From assembly GCF_007673775.1 (NCBI RefSeq), contig NZ_VEAF01000006.1, positions 1-64,000 of the forward strand: a stretch of DNA of 64,000 bases, given 5' to 3'. The position numbers were made by a program, and so were the translations under genes. The DNA comes from Curtobacterium sp. 9128 (GTDB taxonomy: Bacteria; Actinomycetota; Actinomycetes; Actinomycetales; Microbacteriaceae). Within the stretch, counting starts at the first letter, position 1. Each line of letters starts with the position of its first letter. This document shows, piece after piece, positions 16,087-25,900 of this stretch. The notes under the pieces were generated by a model that saw only the letters and a program-made list of their open reading frames with translations, had not been told where the DNA came from and did not search any database.

Positions 16087-17513
16087 CGGACGGTCTCCTT
16101 CTGGGGCAGGGCGGATGTCGTCTCCGCGTCCGACGGGCGCGGGATGAGGAACGACACGGCGAGGGCGCCGATCGTGATCACGGCTCCGAGCAGCATCCCA
16201 CCGGAGTACCCCGCGGTCCCGGCCGACCCGCCCACCCCGAGGGCGATCTGCAGCGCCGGCAGCACGGCGAAGCTGACGCCGGCGCCGAGGTTGAAGGCCC
16301 CCGCGTTCAGGCCGGGCAGGAAGCCGGGGTTCGACTCCGGCGACAGGACGATGCCGAGTCCGTTGAGGATGATGTTCGCGATGCCGGCGTAGGTGATGCC
16401 GATGAGGACCGTGGCGATGACGAGCACCGGCAGCGAGTGCACGCCGACGAACGCCATGAGGAGCGTCGCGACGATGCTGCCGACGAGCCCGACACGCAGG
16501 ATCGCGCGGTAGCCGAGGGTCGGCGCGAGCCGACCGGCGAACGGCCCGACGATCCAGCCGACCAGCGCGTACGGCGTGAGGAACACCAGGGAGGCGAGGT
16601 CGGCCTCCATCCCGAACCCGGCGTCGCGGTTCTGCGCGAGGCTCGTGACCAGGCCGTTGACGACCGCGAACACGCCGGTCATCGTCAGGAACGTCGTCGC
16701 GAGGAGCGCCCACGTCGCGCGGCGCTTGAGGAACCGGGTCTCCACGAGGGGCTCGCGCACCCGGGACTCGACGGCCCAGAACACGGCGAAGGCAGCGAGG
16801 GCGACGACGATCCCGCCGATGACGATCGCCGGGTTCGCGGCGCCGAGCTTGCCGGCCTCGTTGAAGGCGGTGAGCAGCGCGCCGACGCTCACGACGAGGG
16901 GCACGACGCCGACCCAGTCCATCCGGGTGCCCTCGGACGGGTGGGACTCCACGCCCCACACCGCGACCAGCGCGAGCGCGACCACGGTGACGACGGCGAT
17001 GACCCAGAAGATCCCGCGGAACCCGAAGTTCGTGGCGATCCAGCCGCCCGCGAGCGAGTCGATCCCCGCGATGCCGCCGTTGACCGCGGTGAGCAGCCCG
17101 AGGGCGGCACCGTAGCGCTTCGGGTCGCTGATCTCATTGCGGAGGACGAGCAGGCAGATCGGGACGACCGGGCCGGTGACGCCCTGGATGATGCGCCCGG
17201 CGAACAGCATCGGCACGTTCACCGCCAGGGCGGCGACGACACTGCCGATGAGCATCACGGCGAGCATGCCGAGGAGCACACGCTTGCGGCCGACGATGTC
17301 GGACAGACGGGGCAGGAAGAGCGAGAACAGCGCGGCGAGCGTGAAGTACAGCGTCTGCGAGAGCCCGATGGTGGCGTCGTCGGTGTGCAGGTCCCGCGCC
17401 ATCGTGACCAGGGCGGGGCTGAGCATGCTCGCGTTCAGCTGGAACGCGATGCACGCGGCGAGGAGGGCGGCGGTGAGGGCGCCGATCGACTTCGTCGTCG
17501 ATGCGGTGTTCAT
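16083..17513 (-). CDS. MFS transporter, probable nucleoside permease
   Basis: A 476-residue major facilitator protein with at least 12 membrane segments, the loop motif LPRLSDIVGRKRVLLG after span 2 and GRIIQGVTGPVVP further on. The sequence resembles drug-proton antiporters, but its place between a nucleoside hydrolase (its start is 4 bases past that stop) and a ribokinase (GTGA overlap) argues for uptake of nucleosides or ribose. That substrate is inference. ATG at 17513 begins MNTASTTKSIGALTAALLAA. Confidence 0.88.
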   Translation of the reverse strand: MNTASTTKSIGALTAALLAACIAFQLNASMLSPALVTMARDLHTDDATIGLSQTLYFTLAALFSLFLPRLSDIVGRKRVLLGMLAVMLIGSVVAALAVNVPMLFAGRIIQGVTGPVVPICLLVLRNEISDPKRYGAALGLLTAVNGGIAGIDSLAGGWIATNFGFRGIFWVIAVVTVVALALVAVWGVESHPSEGTRMDWVGVVPLVVSVGALLTAFNEAGKLGAANPAIVIGGIVVALAAFAVFWAVESRVREPLVETRFLKRRATWALLATTFLTMTGVFAVVNGLVTSLAQNRDAGFGMEADLASLVFLTPYALVGWIVGPFAGRLAPTLGYRAILRVGLVGSIVATLLMAFVGVHSLPVLVIATVLIGITYAGIANIILNGLGIVLSPESNPGFLPGLNAGAFNLGAGVSFAVLPALQIALGVGGSAGTAGYSGGMLLGAVITIGALAVSFLIPRPSDAETTSALPQKETVR

Positions 17514-17517
17514 GGTC

Positions 17518-18552
17518 TCAGTGCTCCGTGGTGGTGGGGGTGGTGGTGTCGTGTGCCGCGGCGGCGGTGCCCGTGGACCGCGGGGTCCAGCCGGTGTCGG
17601 GGGTCTCGCCGATGCGCTCGAGGGCGTCGACCACGAGATCCCAGAACCGTCCGTGGTCGAGCTCCATCGCGGCACTCGTGCGGCAGTCCTCCGGAGCCGG
17701 CGCGCGGAAGTCAGCGACGGTCATGCCGAGCGTCAGCGCCCCCTGGGTCTCGATGCGGATCGGGACCTTGACGGCGCGGACGATCGTGGGGTCGATGACG
17801 TACGCGACGGCGCAGGGGTCGTGCACCGGCGGGGCGTCGAAGCCCTGCACGTCCCGGTACGTCTGCCCGAAGAAGTCCAGGAGCTCGCCGACGAACGCGG
17901 CGGGTCCGGTGCCCACGGCGGCGATGCGCTCCGCGACCTCGGGGGTGGCGAGCGCCTGGTGTGTGAGGTCGAGGCCGACCATCACGACGTCCCACCCGGC
18001 TCGGAATACGATGTCCGCGGCCTCGGGGTCGATCACGATGTTGAACTCGGCGACGGGACTCCAGTTGCCGACGTGCACGCCACCGCCCATCAGCACGACC
18101 TGCTTGACGCGCTCGATGATGGGCGGTTCCTTGCGGGCGGCCAGGGCGATGTTGGTCAGCCCGGCGGTCGGCACGATCGTCACGGTGCCGGGTTCGTGCG
18201 CCATCACCGTGTCGATGATCAGGTCGACCGCGTGCCGCTCGTCCAGTCCGAACGCCGGCTCGGGGAGCATCGGACCATCGAGGCCGCTCTCCCCGTGGAT
18301 CTCCGGAGCGACCTCGACCTCGCGGAGGAGCGGCCGCTCGGCGCCGGCGGCGAAGGGCACGCCGGTGATGCCGGCGATGCGCGCGACCGCGAGGGCGTTG
18401 CGGGTGACCTTCGGGAGGGTCTGGTTGCCCACGACGGTCGTCACCGCGAGCAGGTCGATGTCCGGGTTGCCGTGCGCGAGCAGCATGGCGACTGCGTCGT
18501 CGTGACCGGGGTCGCAGTCGAGGATGATCTTCTGCGCGGTGGGGTTCGGCAC
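17518..18552 (-). CDS. Inosine-uridine preferring nucleoside hydrolase family protein
   Basis: A 344-residue nucleosidase that cleaves ribonucleosides to ribose and base. The calcium-binding, catalytic DCDPGHDDAVAMLLA is near residue 11; VVGNQTLPKVTRNAL, VLMGGGV, PVAEFNIVIDPEAA and a late HDPCAVAYVIDP complete the family pattern. The GTG at 18552 starts MPNPTAQKIILDCDPG. The last 30 residues are Thr/Ala-rich and probably disordered. It leads a three-gene operon with a permease and ribokinase, likely repressed through the operators at 18639-18674. Confidence 0.94.
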   Translation of the reverse strand: MPNPTAQKIILDCDPGHDDAVAMLLAHGNPDIDLLAVTTVVGNQTLPKVTRNALAVARIAGITGVPFAAGAERPLLREVEVAPEIHGESGLDGPMLPEPAFGLDERHAVDLIIDTVMAHEPGTVTIVPTAGLTNIALAARKEPPIIERVKQVVLMGGGVHVGNWSPVAEFNIVIDPEAADIVFRAGWDVVMVGLDLTHQALATPEVAERIAAVGTGPAAFVGELLDFFGQTYRDVQGFDAPPVHDPCAVAYVIDPTIVRAVKVPIRIETQGALTLGMTVADFRAPAPEDCRTSAAMELDHGRFWDLVVDALERIGETPDTGWTPRSTGTAAAAHDTTTPTTTEH

Positions 18553-18638
18553 GTCAGGGCTCCACTTCGTCGGGGATGCCGGGCGACATGGGGGATCGTC
18601 CGGCGAGGTCGGTGGCCTGACGCGCCATGCACGCCGCG

Positions 18639-18674
18639 TCAAGCGTTTGACATCACACAGCATCAAGCGCTTGA
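18639..18674. promoter_or_regulatory. Twin LacI-type operators
   Basis: The perfect palindrome TCAAGCGCTTGA (18663-18674) and a one-mismatch copy TCAAGCGTTTGA (18639-18650) have centres 24 bases apart, in the gap between the nucleoside hydrolase gene and the divergent LacI gene. Symmetric sites with a central CG are typical for LacI-family repressors. Two sites in phase suggest cooperative binding and autoregulation. Confidence 0.75.
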
Positions 18675-18712
18675 CGTCAAGTCGAGCGAGGCTCGATCGG
18701 TAGCATCGACCC

Positions 18713-19711
18713 GTGCCAACCTCTTCCGGTGAGAACCGTCGCGTCACCGCCGCGATGGTCGCCGAGCGCGCCGGGACGAGCATCGCGACGGTGTCCCTGG
18801 TCGTGAACGGGAAGGACCGCGGACGCGTCTCCGTGCCGATCGCGACCCGGGTCCGTGACGCCGTCGAGGAGCTCGGGTACGTCGTCGACCACGCCGCGAG
18901 CACACTGGCCCGCGGGAGTGGTGACCTCGTCGTGCTCATCGCGCCGGACCTGTCGAACCCGTTCTTCGCCGAGGTGATCCGCGGCGTCCGGGACACCATC
19001 GGCGACCGTTTCCAGCTCGTGCTCTCGGTCACGGAGCGCGGCGAGCAGCCGGTCGACGCCGACGTCCGCCGGTTCGAACGACTCCGGCCCGCCGGCATCC
19101 TCGTGGACGCTCCGGCGGCCGGCGCGTCCATGCGCGCGTCCGTGCCGGTGGTGCTGCTCGACGCTCCCGGTGGCCTCGGTGCCGTGAACTACGACCTCTC
19201 CCCCGGGGTCGACGCCCTCGTCGGACACCTCCGCACCGCCGGACACCGTCGGGTCGCGTACCTCGACGGCACCTCGCGCGCGGCGACGTTCGCCGTGCGT
19301 CGCACCCTGTTCGAGGAGGCCTGCACGGCTGCGGGCATCGCCGTCTCGGAACGCGGCGCCAGCGCCGACCTGTCCATCGAGGCCGCGGCGACCACGGTGT
19401 CGGCCGTCCTGGACGCGTGGCTCGCATCCGGCGTCACGGCGGTCGTCGCCGCGGCGGACACCCTGGCGTACGGCGTCCTCCGGGCTGCCGCGGAGCGCGG
19501 GATCCCGGTGCCGGAGGCCCTGGCGGTCGCGGGCTTCGACGACCTGCCGTCCTCGTCGGTCACCGCGCCGGCCCTGACGAGCGTCGCGCTCCCCGGTGCC
19601 GAGCTCGGGCGGGCCGCCGCGCTCCGGTTGCTCGCGACCCTCGACGGCACCGAGGCCCCCGCCCCGTCGCTGCCCACCCGGCTGGTGCCGCGGGCGAGCA
19701 CCGGCGCCTGA
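18713..19711 (+). CDS. LacI family transcriptional regulator of nucleoside operon
   Basis: A 332-residue repressor. The helix-turn-helix is at about residues 11-32 (VTAAMVAERAGTSIATVSLV) followed by the hinge; the rest is a periplasmic-binding-protein-like sensor domain (VVLIAPDLSNPFFAEVIRG, FDDLPSSSVTAPALTSV). The GTG start at 18713 is close to the operators and no strong ribosome site is seen. Divergence from the nucleoside hydrolase-permease-ribokinase operon suggests it responds to a nucleoside or ribose and controls both units. Confidence 0.92.
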   Translation: MPTSSGENRRVTAAMVAERAGTSIATVSLVVNGKDRGRVSVPIATRVRDAVEELGYVVDHAASTLARGSGDLVVLIAPDLSNPFFAEVIRGVRDTIGDRFQLVLSVTERGEQPVDADVRRFERLRPAGILVDAPAAGASMRASVPVVLLDAPGGLGAVNYDLSPGVDALVGHLRTAGHRRVAYLDGTSRAATFAVRRTLFEEACTAAGIAVSERGASADLSIEAAATTVSAVLDAWLASGVTAVVAAADTLAYGVLRAAAERGIPVPEALAVAGFDDLPSSSVTAPALTSVALPGAELGRAAALRLLATLDGTEAPAPSLPTRLVPRASTGA

Positions 19712-19727
19712 GAGGGCGGGGCGGGGC

Positions 19728-19743
19728 GGGGCTGGGCAGCCCC
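19728..19743 (+). terminator. Short stem after the LacI gene
   Basis: GGGGCT, a four-base loop, then AGCCCC, beginning 17 bases past the LacI stop codon and preceded by a G-rich run. A probable simple terminator; it overlaps the left end of the first repeat copy. Confidence 0.5.
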
Positions 19744-19886
19744 TCGCGGTGTCGACTCGGAACGACGACGTCGATGTCACACGACAGCGACCGTGTCGCT
19801 CAATGCGCACGCCGACAGTTGCACACGCGCACGAGCGACATCGTCGACGTCGTACGACGACCACGATGTCGTTCCGAGTCGACGCA
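19736..19886. repeat. Inverted-repeat element, copy 1
   Basis: A 151-bp unit with 16-bp terminal inverted arms (GTCGACTCGGAACGAC and its complement) and an imperfect palindrome next to the right arm. It also has a small AGCGAC/GTCGCT hairpin in the left half. It differs from copy 2 at four positions only. It carries no plausible coding sequence. Confidence 0.85.
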
Positions 19887-19975
19887 GGGGACCTCCGACC
19901 AGACACGAGACACGAGACACGAGACGCCCTCGCACGAGACGTCGAGCGACATCCGCCCGGCGTCGATCCCCGCGC

Positions 19976-20126
19976 GCAGCCCCTCGCGGTGTCGACTCGG
20001 AACGACGACGTCGATGTCACACGACAGCGACCGTGTCGCTCCGTGCGCACGCCGACAGTTGCACACGCGCACGAGCGACATCGTGGTCGTCGTACGACGA
20101 CCACGATGTCGTTCCGAGTCGACGCA
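19976..20126. repeat. Inverted-repeat element, copy 2
   Basis: The second copy, exactly 240 bases from the first. The 16-bp terminal arms are identical. Here the internal palindrome is perfect over 32 bases (ACATCGTGGTCGTCGT plus its complement), so copy 2 may be the intact form. The central TGCGCACGCCGACAGTTGCA stretch is shared with copy 1. Confidence 0.85.
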
Positions 20127-20201
20127 CGGCACCGGCCCCCGACCACCCGCGCACCCACGCACCCGCGCAGCACGCACAAGACACCCCACGCGCACACAAA
20201 C

Positions 20202-20237
20202 CGGGAGGCACAGCGCCACCTGGCACCGTGCCTCCCG
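20202..20237 (-). terminator. Stem-loop downstream of the drug exporter
   Basis: CGGGAGGCAC and its complement GTGCCTCCCG flank a 16-base loop, 20 bases beyond the stop of the minus-strand MFS gene. The arm shares GGGAGGC with the terminators at 40573 and 60764. Confidence 0.65.
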
Positions 20238-20256
20238 TCCGGGCTGCGGCGAGCCC

Positions 20257-22562
<2,306 letters not shown>

Positions 22563-22569
22563 CGAGCCA

Positions 22570-22600
22570 GAATTGCACTCACCGCGTCAGAGTGCAATTC
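22570..22600. promoter_or_regulatory. TetR operator (perfect inverted repeat)
   Basis: GAATTGCACTC, a nine-base spacer, then the exact complement GAGTGCAATTC. Eleven-base perfect arms in front of the tetR start, AT-richer than the surroundings, fit the binding site of the encoded TetR protein. Confidence 0.75.
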
Positions 22601-22615
22601 CGTGGAGGCCGACTC

Positions 22616-23113
22616 TCAGCGAGCTCCCGGCTCGAGCGGCTTGTCGAAGCAGAACGACCACGGCATCGTCGCGGCGTAGGGCTCGTACACCGGGATCGCA
22701 CGCCAACCGGTCTTCCGGTAGAGCGCCACCGCGTCGGGCTGTCGGTCGCCGGTCTGCAGGACCAGGCGCGCCGCGCCGAGCTCCCGCCCGACACGCTCGC
22801 ACTCGTCGAGCAGGGCCGTCGCCGCACCCTTGCCACGAGCGGAGGACAGCACGATCAGCCGCTTCAGCTCGACCTCGTCCCCGAGACGACGGACGGCGAT
22901 GTGCCCGACGGCCGCTCCGTCCTCGTCGACCGCGAGCAGGGAGGTGATCACCGTCGACGGGTCCACGGCGAGTGCCCGGTCCCGCTCGGCGGTCACGGCG
23001 GGGTCCTCGTCGCGGGGAGCGGCGCCGTACCGCTCGTGCATCTCCTCGTCCATGCGGGCGCGGAGCTCGACTGCTCGGGGGTCGTCCCAGGCGACGCGTT
23101 CGATCGTGATCAC
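22616..23113 (-). CDS. GNAT family N-acetyltransferase
   Basis: A 165-residue acetyltransferase: after DEEMHERYG come GHIAVRRLGDEVELKRLIVL and the acetyl-CoA loop SSARGKGAATALLDECE near residue 105, then LYRKTGWRAIPVY. The GTG at 23113 gives MITIERVAWDDPRAVEL, a normal GNAT opening. It ends just before the TetR operator and may share no promoter with it. The acceptor substrate is not known. Confidence 0.85.
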   Translation of the reverse strand: MITIERVAWDDPRAVELRARMDEEMHERYGAAPRDEDPAVTAERDRALAVDPSTVITSLLAVDEDGAAVGHIAVRRLGDEVELKRLIVLSSARGKGAATALLDECERVGRELGAARLVLQTGDRQPDAVALYRKTGWRAIPVYEPYAATMPWSFCFDKPLEPGAR

Positions 23114-23162
23114 GATCCACCATCCTGACACGCACGCGGGCCGCCGCCGGACGGCGGTCCAC

Positions 23163-23843
23163 TCAGGCCCGCTGCAGTGCGCCGATCGGCCCGTCGTCGA
23201 GCCCGGCCAGGACCGCGGCCGCGTCGTCGACCACGAGCGCCGCGCCGGCACCACGGAGCTCGTCGCCGCCGATGCCGCCGGTCATCACGGCGATGCACGG
23301 CACGCCGACCTTGCCGGAGGCCTCGACGTCCCACATCGCGTCGCCGACCATCACGGCGTGGTCCGCGTCCACGCCGACCCGGTCGAGCGCGACCTGGACG
23401 ATCCCGGGCGCGGGCTTGGCCTCGTCGACGTCCTCGGCGCTGGTGACCGCCGTGATCCACTCCTCGGCGTCGAGGACCTCGCGCAGCCGGGTGAGTTCGG
23501 ACTCCGGAGCACTCGTCGCGAGCACGACAGCGTGTCCGCGCTCCGCGACGGCGCGGAGCAGGTCCCGGGCGCCGGGCAGCAGGCGCAGCAGCGGCGTCTG
23601 CTCCGCGTAGTACGCCGTCTGGTACTGCTTCGCGGTCGACCGGACCTCGTCGGAGGCGTCGGGGAGCAGCGCCTCGAGCAGTCGCGAGGAGTCCATCCCG
23701 ATGGTGCGGTGGATCCGCCAGGCGTCGACCGACTCGCCCGCCGCCCGGAAGGCCCGCCACCAGGCGTCGACGTGGGCGTAGTTCGAGTCGACGAGGGTGC
23801 CGTCGATGTCGAAGAGGACTGCGGTGGTGGGGTCGGGAGCCAT
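23163..23843 (-). CDS. HAD family hydrolase (phosphoglycolate phosphatase-like)
   Basis: A 226-residue haloacid-dehalogenase phosphatase with FDIDGTLVDSNYAHVDAW at the start (nucleophile and acid Asp), VVLATSAPESELTRL (motif II), a Lys in DEAKPAPGIVQVAL (motif III) and MVGDAMWDVEAS (motif IV). The small helical cap fits the PGP/beta-phosphoglucomutase subfamily. ATG at 23843 is the first start next to motif I. Substrate unknown. Confidence 0.9.
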   Translation of the reverse strand: MAPDPTTAVLFDIDGTLVDSNYAHVDAWWRAFRAAGESVDAWRIHRTIGMDSSRLLEALLPDASDEVRSTAKQYQTAYYAEQTPLLRLLPGARDLLRAVAERGHAVVLATSAPESELTRLREVLDAEEWITAVTSAEDVDEAKPAPGIVQVALDRVGVDADHAVMVGDAMWDVEASGKVGVPCIAVMTGGIGGDELRGAGAALVVDDAAAVLAGLDDGPIGALQRA

Positions 23844-23968
23844 GCACCCAGGCAACACCGTCGGAGCGCGGTCGGCTCGGAGGCGGACACCCTGCCCGAT
23901 CGTGACCGGACCGCAACCGCGCCCGCCGAGGCACGTCGGTACGGTCGGGCGCAGAGGGGGACGACCAC

Positions 23969-24634
23969 ATGACACACCGCCGACACACCGCGGCAGGGCT
24001 CGGAGCGGTGCTGACCGCCGGAGCGCTCCTGCTGAGCGGCTGCAGCGGGACCGACACGACGCCGCCGAGCCCGACGGCGACGTCGACCTCGGGCACGAGC
24101 ACGACACCACGGCCCGGTGCGACGCCGTCGGGACCTGCCACGCCCCGCCCGACGTCGACGACCACGCCCGTTCCCGGGGTGGACGACGACACCGGCACGG
24201 TGCCGTCGTCCTGTGACGCGCTCCTCACGACGAGCCGGTGGCAGGACTCGTTCCTCCGCACACCGCTGAACGACCCGGCGGTCGTGGGCGACCCGATCAC
24301 GCTCCCGAAGTCCGTGTTCGACCCGGTCCGGCAGCCCGACGGCACGCGTCTGTACTGCGCCTGGCGAGACCCGCGTGCGGACGTCACGAACGTGGTGATC
24401 GACGTCACCGTCGTCGATCCGTCGCGGGCGTCCTCCGTGCTCGACGGGCTGGACGGCTTCCGGTGCGAGCCGCTCGCCGAGGGCCGCCGGTGCCAGCGGA
24501 TCACCACCGACCCGCAGTACGGCGTCGAGGTCGGCACGACCTCCTTCACGCGCGGCGACATCGGGATCGAGATCTCCCAGGCGAACGTCCCGACGTCGGG
24601 GCTCCTCGACGACGTGATCGCGCACGTCTTCTGA
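23969..24634 (+). CDS. Putative lipoprotein, DUF3558-like
   Basis: A 221-residue secreted lipoprotein with a type II signal peptide ending in LLLSGC (Cys about residue 26). A Thr/Pro/Ser-rich linker of about 50 residues precedes a compact C-terminal domain (SCDALLTTSRWQDSFLRTPL, GTRLYCAWRDP, FRCEPLAEGRRCQRIT) with four cysteines that could pair. The layout resembles actinobacterial DUF3558-type lipoproteins, but I do not assign it firmly. Outside of the membrane; function unknown. Confidence 0.75.
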   Translation: MTHRRHTAAGLGAVLTAGALLLSGCSGTDTTPPSPTATSTSGTSTTPRPGATPSGPATPRPTSTTTPVPGVDDDTGTVPSSCDALLTTSRWQDSFLRTPLNDPAVVGDPITLPKSVFDPVRQPDGTRLYCAWRDPRADVTNVVIDVTVVDPSRASSVLDGLDGFRCEPLAEGRRCQRITTDPQYGVEVGTTSFTRGDIGIEISQANVPTSGLLDDVIAHVF

Positions 24635-24653
24635 CGAGCGTCGCGTCGGCCGG

Positions 24654-24728
24654 CCTGGAGGTTCGGCTCACGTCCGCCGGACCGGCCCGGCTCGGCGCGT
24701 CCCGACCTGGAGGCCCGAGTCACGTCCG
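24654..24728. repeat. Two copies of a 23-bp CTGGAGG repeat between convergent genes
   Basis: CCTGGAGGTTCGGCTCACGT (24654 onward) and CCTGGAGGCCCGAGTCACGT (24706 onward) are 52 bases apart in the gap between the lipoprotein and pentapeptide genes. Related sequences occur at 15216-15235 and 45118-45132. Confidence 0.65.
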
Positions 24729-24768
24729 GAGCGGCAGCCCGGTCCCCCGCGGCTCGGCTCCGGCCGAC

Positions 24769-25446
24769 TCAGTCGACCCGGTAACCGGCCTGGACGGCCA
24801 GCAGCGGCGCGAGGACGAACAGCTGGTCGGCCGCCACGGTCGCTCCGCGGAGCCCCTCGAGCCGCTCGGCCCGGTCGAGGTCGGCGCCGCGGAGGTCGAC
24901 GTGGTCGACGCGGGTGTTCGAGCCCTCGACGGCGCGGATGCGGGTGCCGGGGAACGCGACCCGCAGCAGTCGGGCGTCGGCGATGTCGAGTTCGTCGACG
25001 ATGCAGTCGCGGAACACCACGTCGGTGACCGTGGCGCCCCGGAGGTTCACGAACCCGAACTTCATCCCGACGAACTCGACGCCGTTGAGGCCGGCGTCGA
25101 AGAGCTCCGCCGAACCGACCCGTCCCCCGACGACCCGGACCTCGCGCCACGAACTGCTCGACGCCCGGAGGACCGGGGCGTCGAGGGACCCGATGACGGT
25201 GTCGTGGACCCGGAGCCCGCGGAGGTCGGCCCCGTCGACGCGGAGGTCGTCGATGACGCACTCCTCGACCTCCAGGTCGGGCAGCCGCTCGCCGGTGACG
25301 TCGAACGTCGCGATCCGTCTGCCGTCGATCCGGTCGCCGGTGAGCACGTCGCCGGGGCCGGGCGTCCAGTCGACCAGGTCGACCGGTTCGGTCAAGGTGA
25401 TGCGGGGAGCGTCGGTGCCGGAGGACTTGCCGGAGGAGCGGGCCAT
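24769..25446 (-). CDS. Pentapeptide repeat-containing protein
   Basis: A 225-residue protein whose middle (about residues 65-200) follows the five-residue A(D/N)LXX rhythm of a right-handed quadrilateral beta-helix: DDLRVDGADLRGLRVHDTVI, GVEFVGMKFGFVNLRGATVT, VDHVDLRGADLDRAERLEGL. Function of such proteins ranges from gyrase protection to scaffolding and cannot be read from sequence. ATG at 25446 (MARSSGKSS) is preferred to a GTG at 25470. Confidence 0.85.
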   Translation of the reverse strand: MARSSGKSSGTDAPRITLTEPVDLVDWTPGPGDVLTGDRIDGRRIATFDVTGERLPDLEVEECVIDDLRVDGADLRGLRVHDTVIGSLDAPVLRASSSSWREVRVVGGRVGSAELFDAGLNGVEFVGMKFGFVNLRGATVTDVVFRDCIVDELDIADARLLRVAFPGTRIRAVEGSNTRVDHVDLRGADLDRAERLEGLRGATVAADQLFVLAPLLAVQAGYRVD

Positions 25447-25489
25447 GCGCCCACTCTGCCGCGGATCCACGGATCGGTCGACCCGACCG

Positions 25490-25891
25490 TCACCGTGCGG
25501 GGGTCAACACGCTGTCCAGCCGGTGGTCCTTCGCCGGACCGAGCGTGTCCCACCGCACGGTCCACCGTGTCGCATCGCCGCCGAGCACACCCGTGTAGGT
25601 GTCCGGGGCGCAGTCGTGCAGCACGGGCGATCCCCACACCCAGTCGTGGAAGGGTCGGCCGTCGGCGAAGTGCACGGCCCACCCGGTGTCGCTCCGCCGC
25701 ACGAGGAGCGTCCGCGACACCGGCGTCGTCCGGCCATCGAACACCAGCGTGCCGACCTCGGTCCAGGTCACGACGTCCGGCCCGGTCAGCGCGAGCGTCG
25801 TCGTCCCCGTCACGGTGCCGCTCGTGCCCGCCCGTCGGTCCTGCACGAGGCGGTCGAGCGTCCACGTCCCGAGCAGGTCCGTGGGCAGCAT
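25490..25891 (-). CDS. DUF6314 family protein
   Basis: A 133-residue protein beginning LLGTWTLDRLVQDRRAGTSG and ending WTVRWDTLGPAKDHRLDSVL, a pattern I associate with DUF6314. A single barrel-like domain rich in strands (FHDWVWGSPVLHDCAPDTYTG) is likely. No catalytic function is known. It lies 9 bases downstream of the epimerase gene on the same strand and could belong to that message. Confidence 0.7.
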   Translation of the reverse strand: MLPTDLLGTWTLDRLVQDRRAGTSGTVTGTTTLALTGPDVVTWTEVGTLVFDGRTTPVSRTLLVRRSDTGWAVHFADGRPFHDWVWGSPVLHDCAPDTYTGVLGGDATRWTVRWDTLGPAKDHRLDSVLTPAR

Positions 25892-25900
25892 GCGGCCAGG

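Larger units (their letters stand above)
19712..20256. other. 545-base gene-free stretch with duplicated structured element
   Basis: Between LacI and the drug exporter. Open frames cross it, but only because of the base composition; none has a ribosome site or protein-like content. It holds a GC stem after lacI, two copies of a 151-bp inverted-repeat element 240 bases apart, an 89-base spacer with CACGAGA-rich sequence, an AC-rich stretch (20127-20200) and a stem-loop at 20202-20237. Confidence 0.85.

Noticed and set aside
19736..20126. CRISPR array from repeated units
   Set aside because: Only two copies, 151 bases long and with inverted arms; no short regular spacers and no cas genes.
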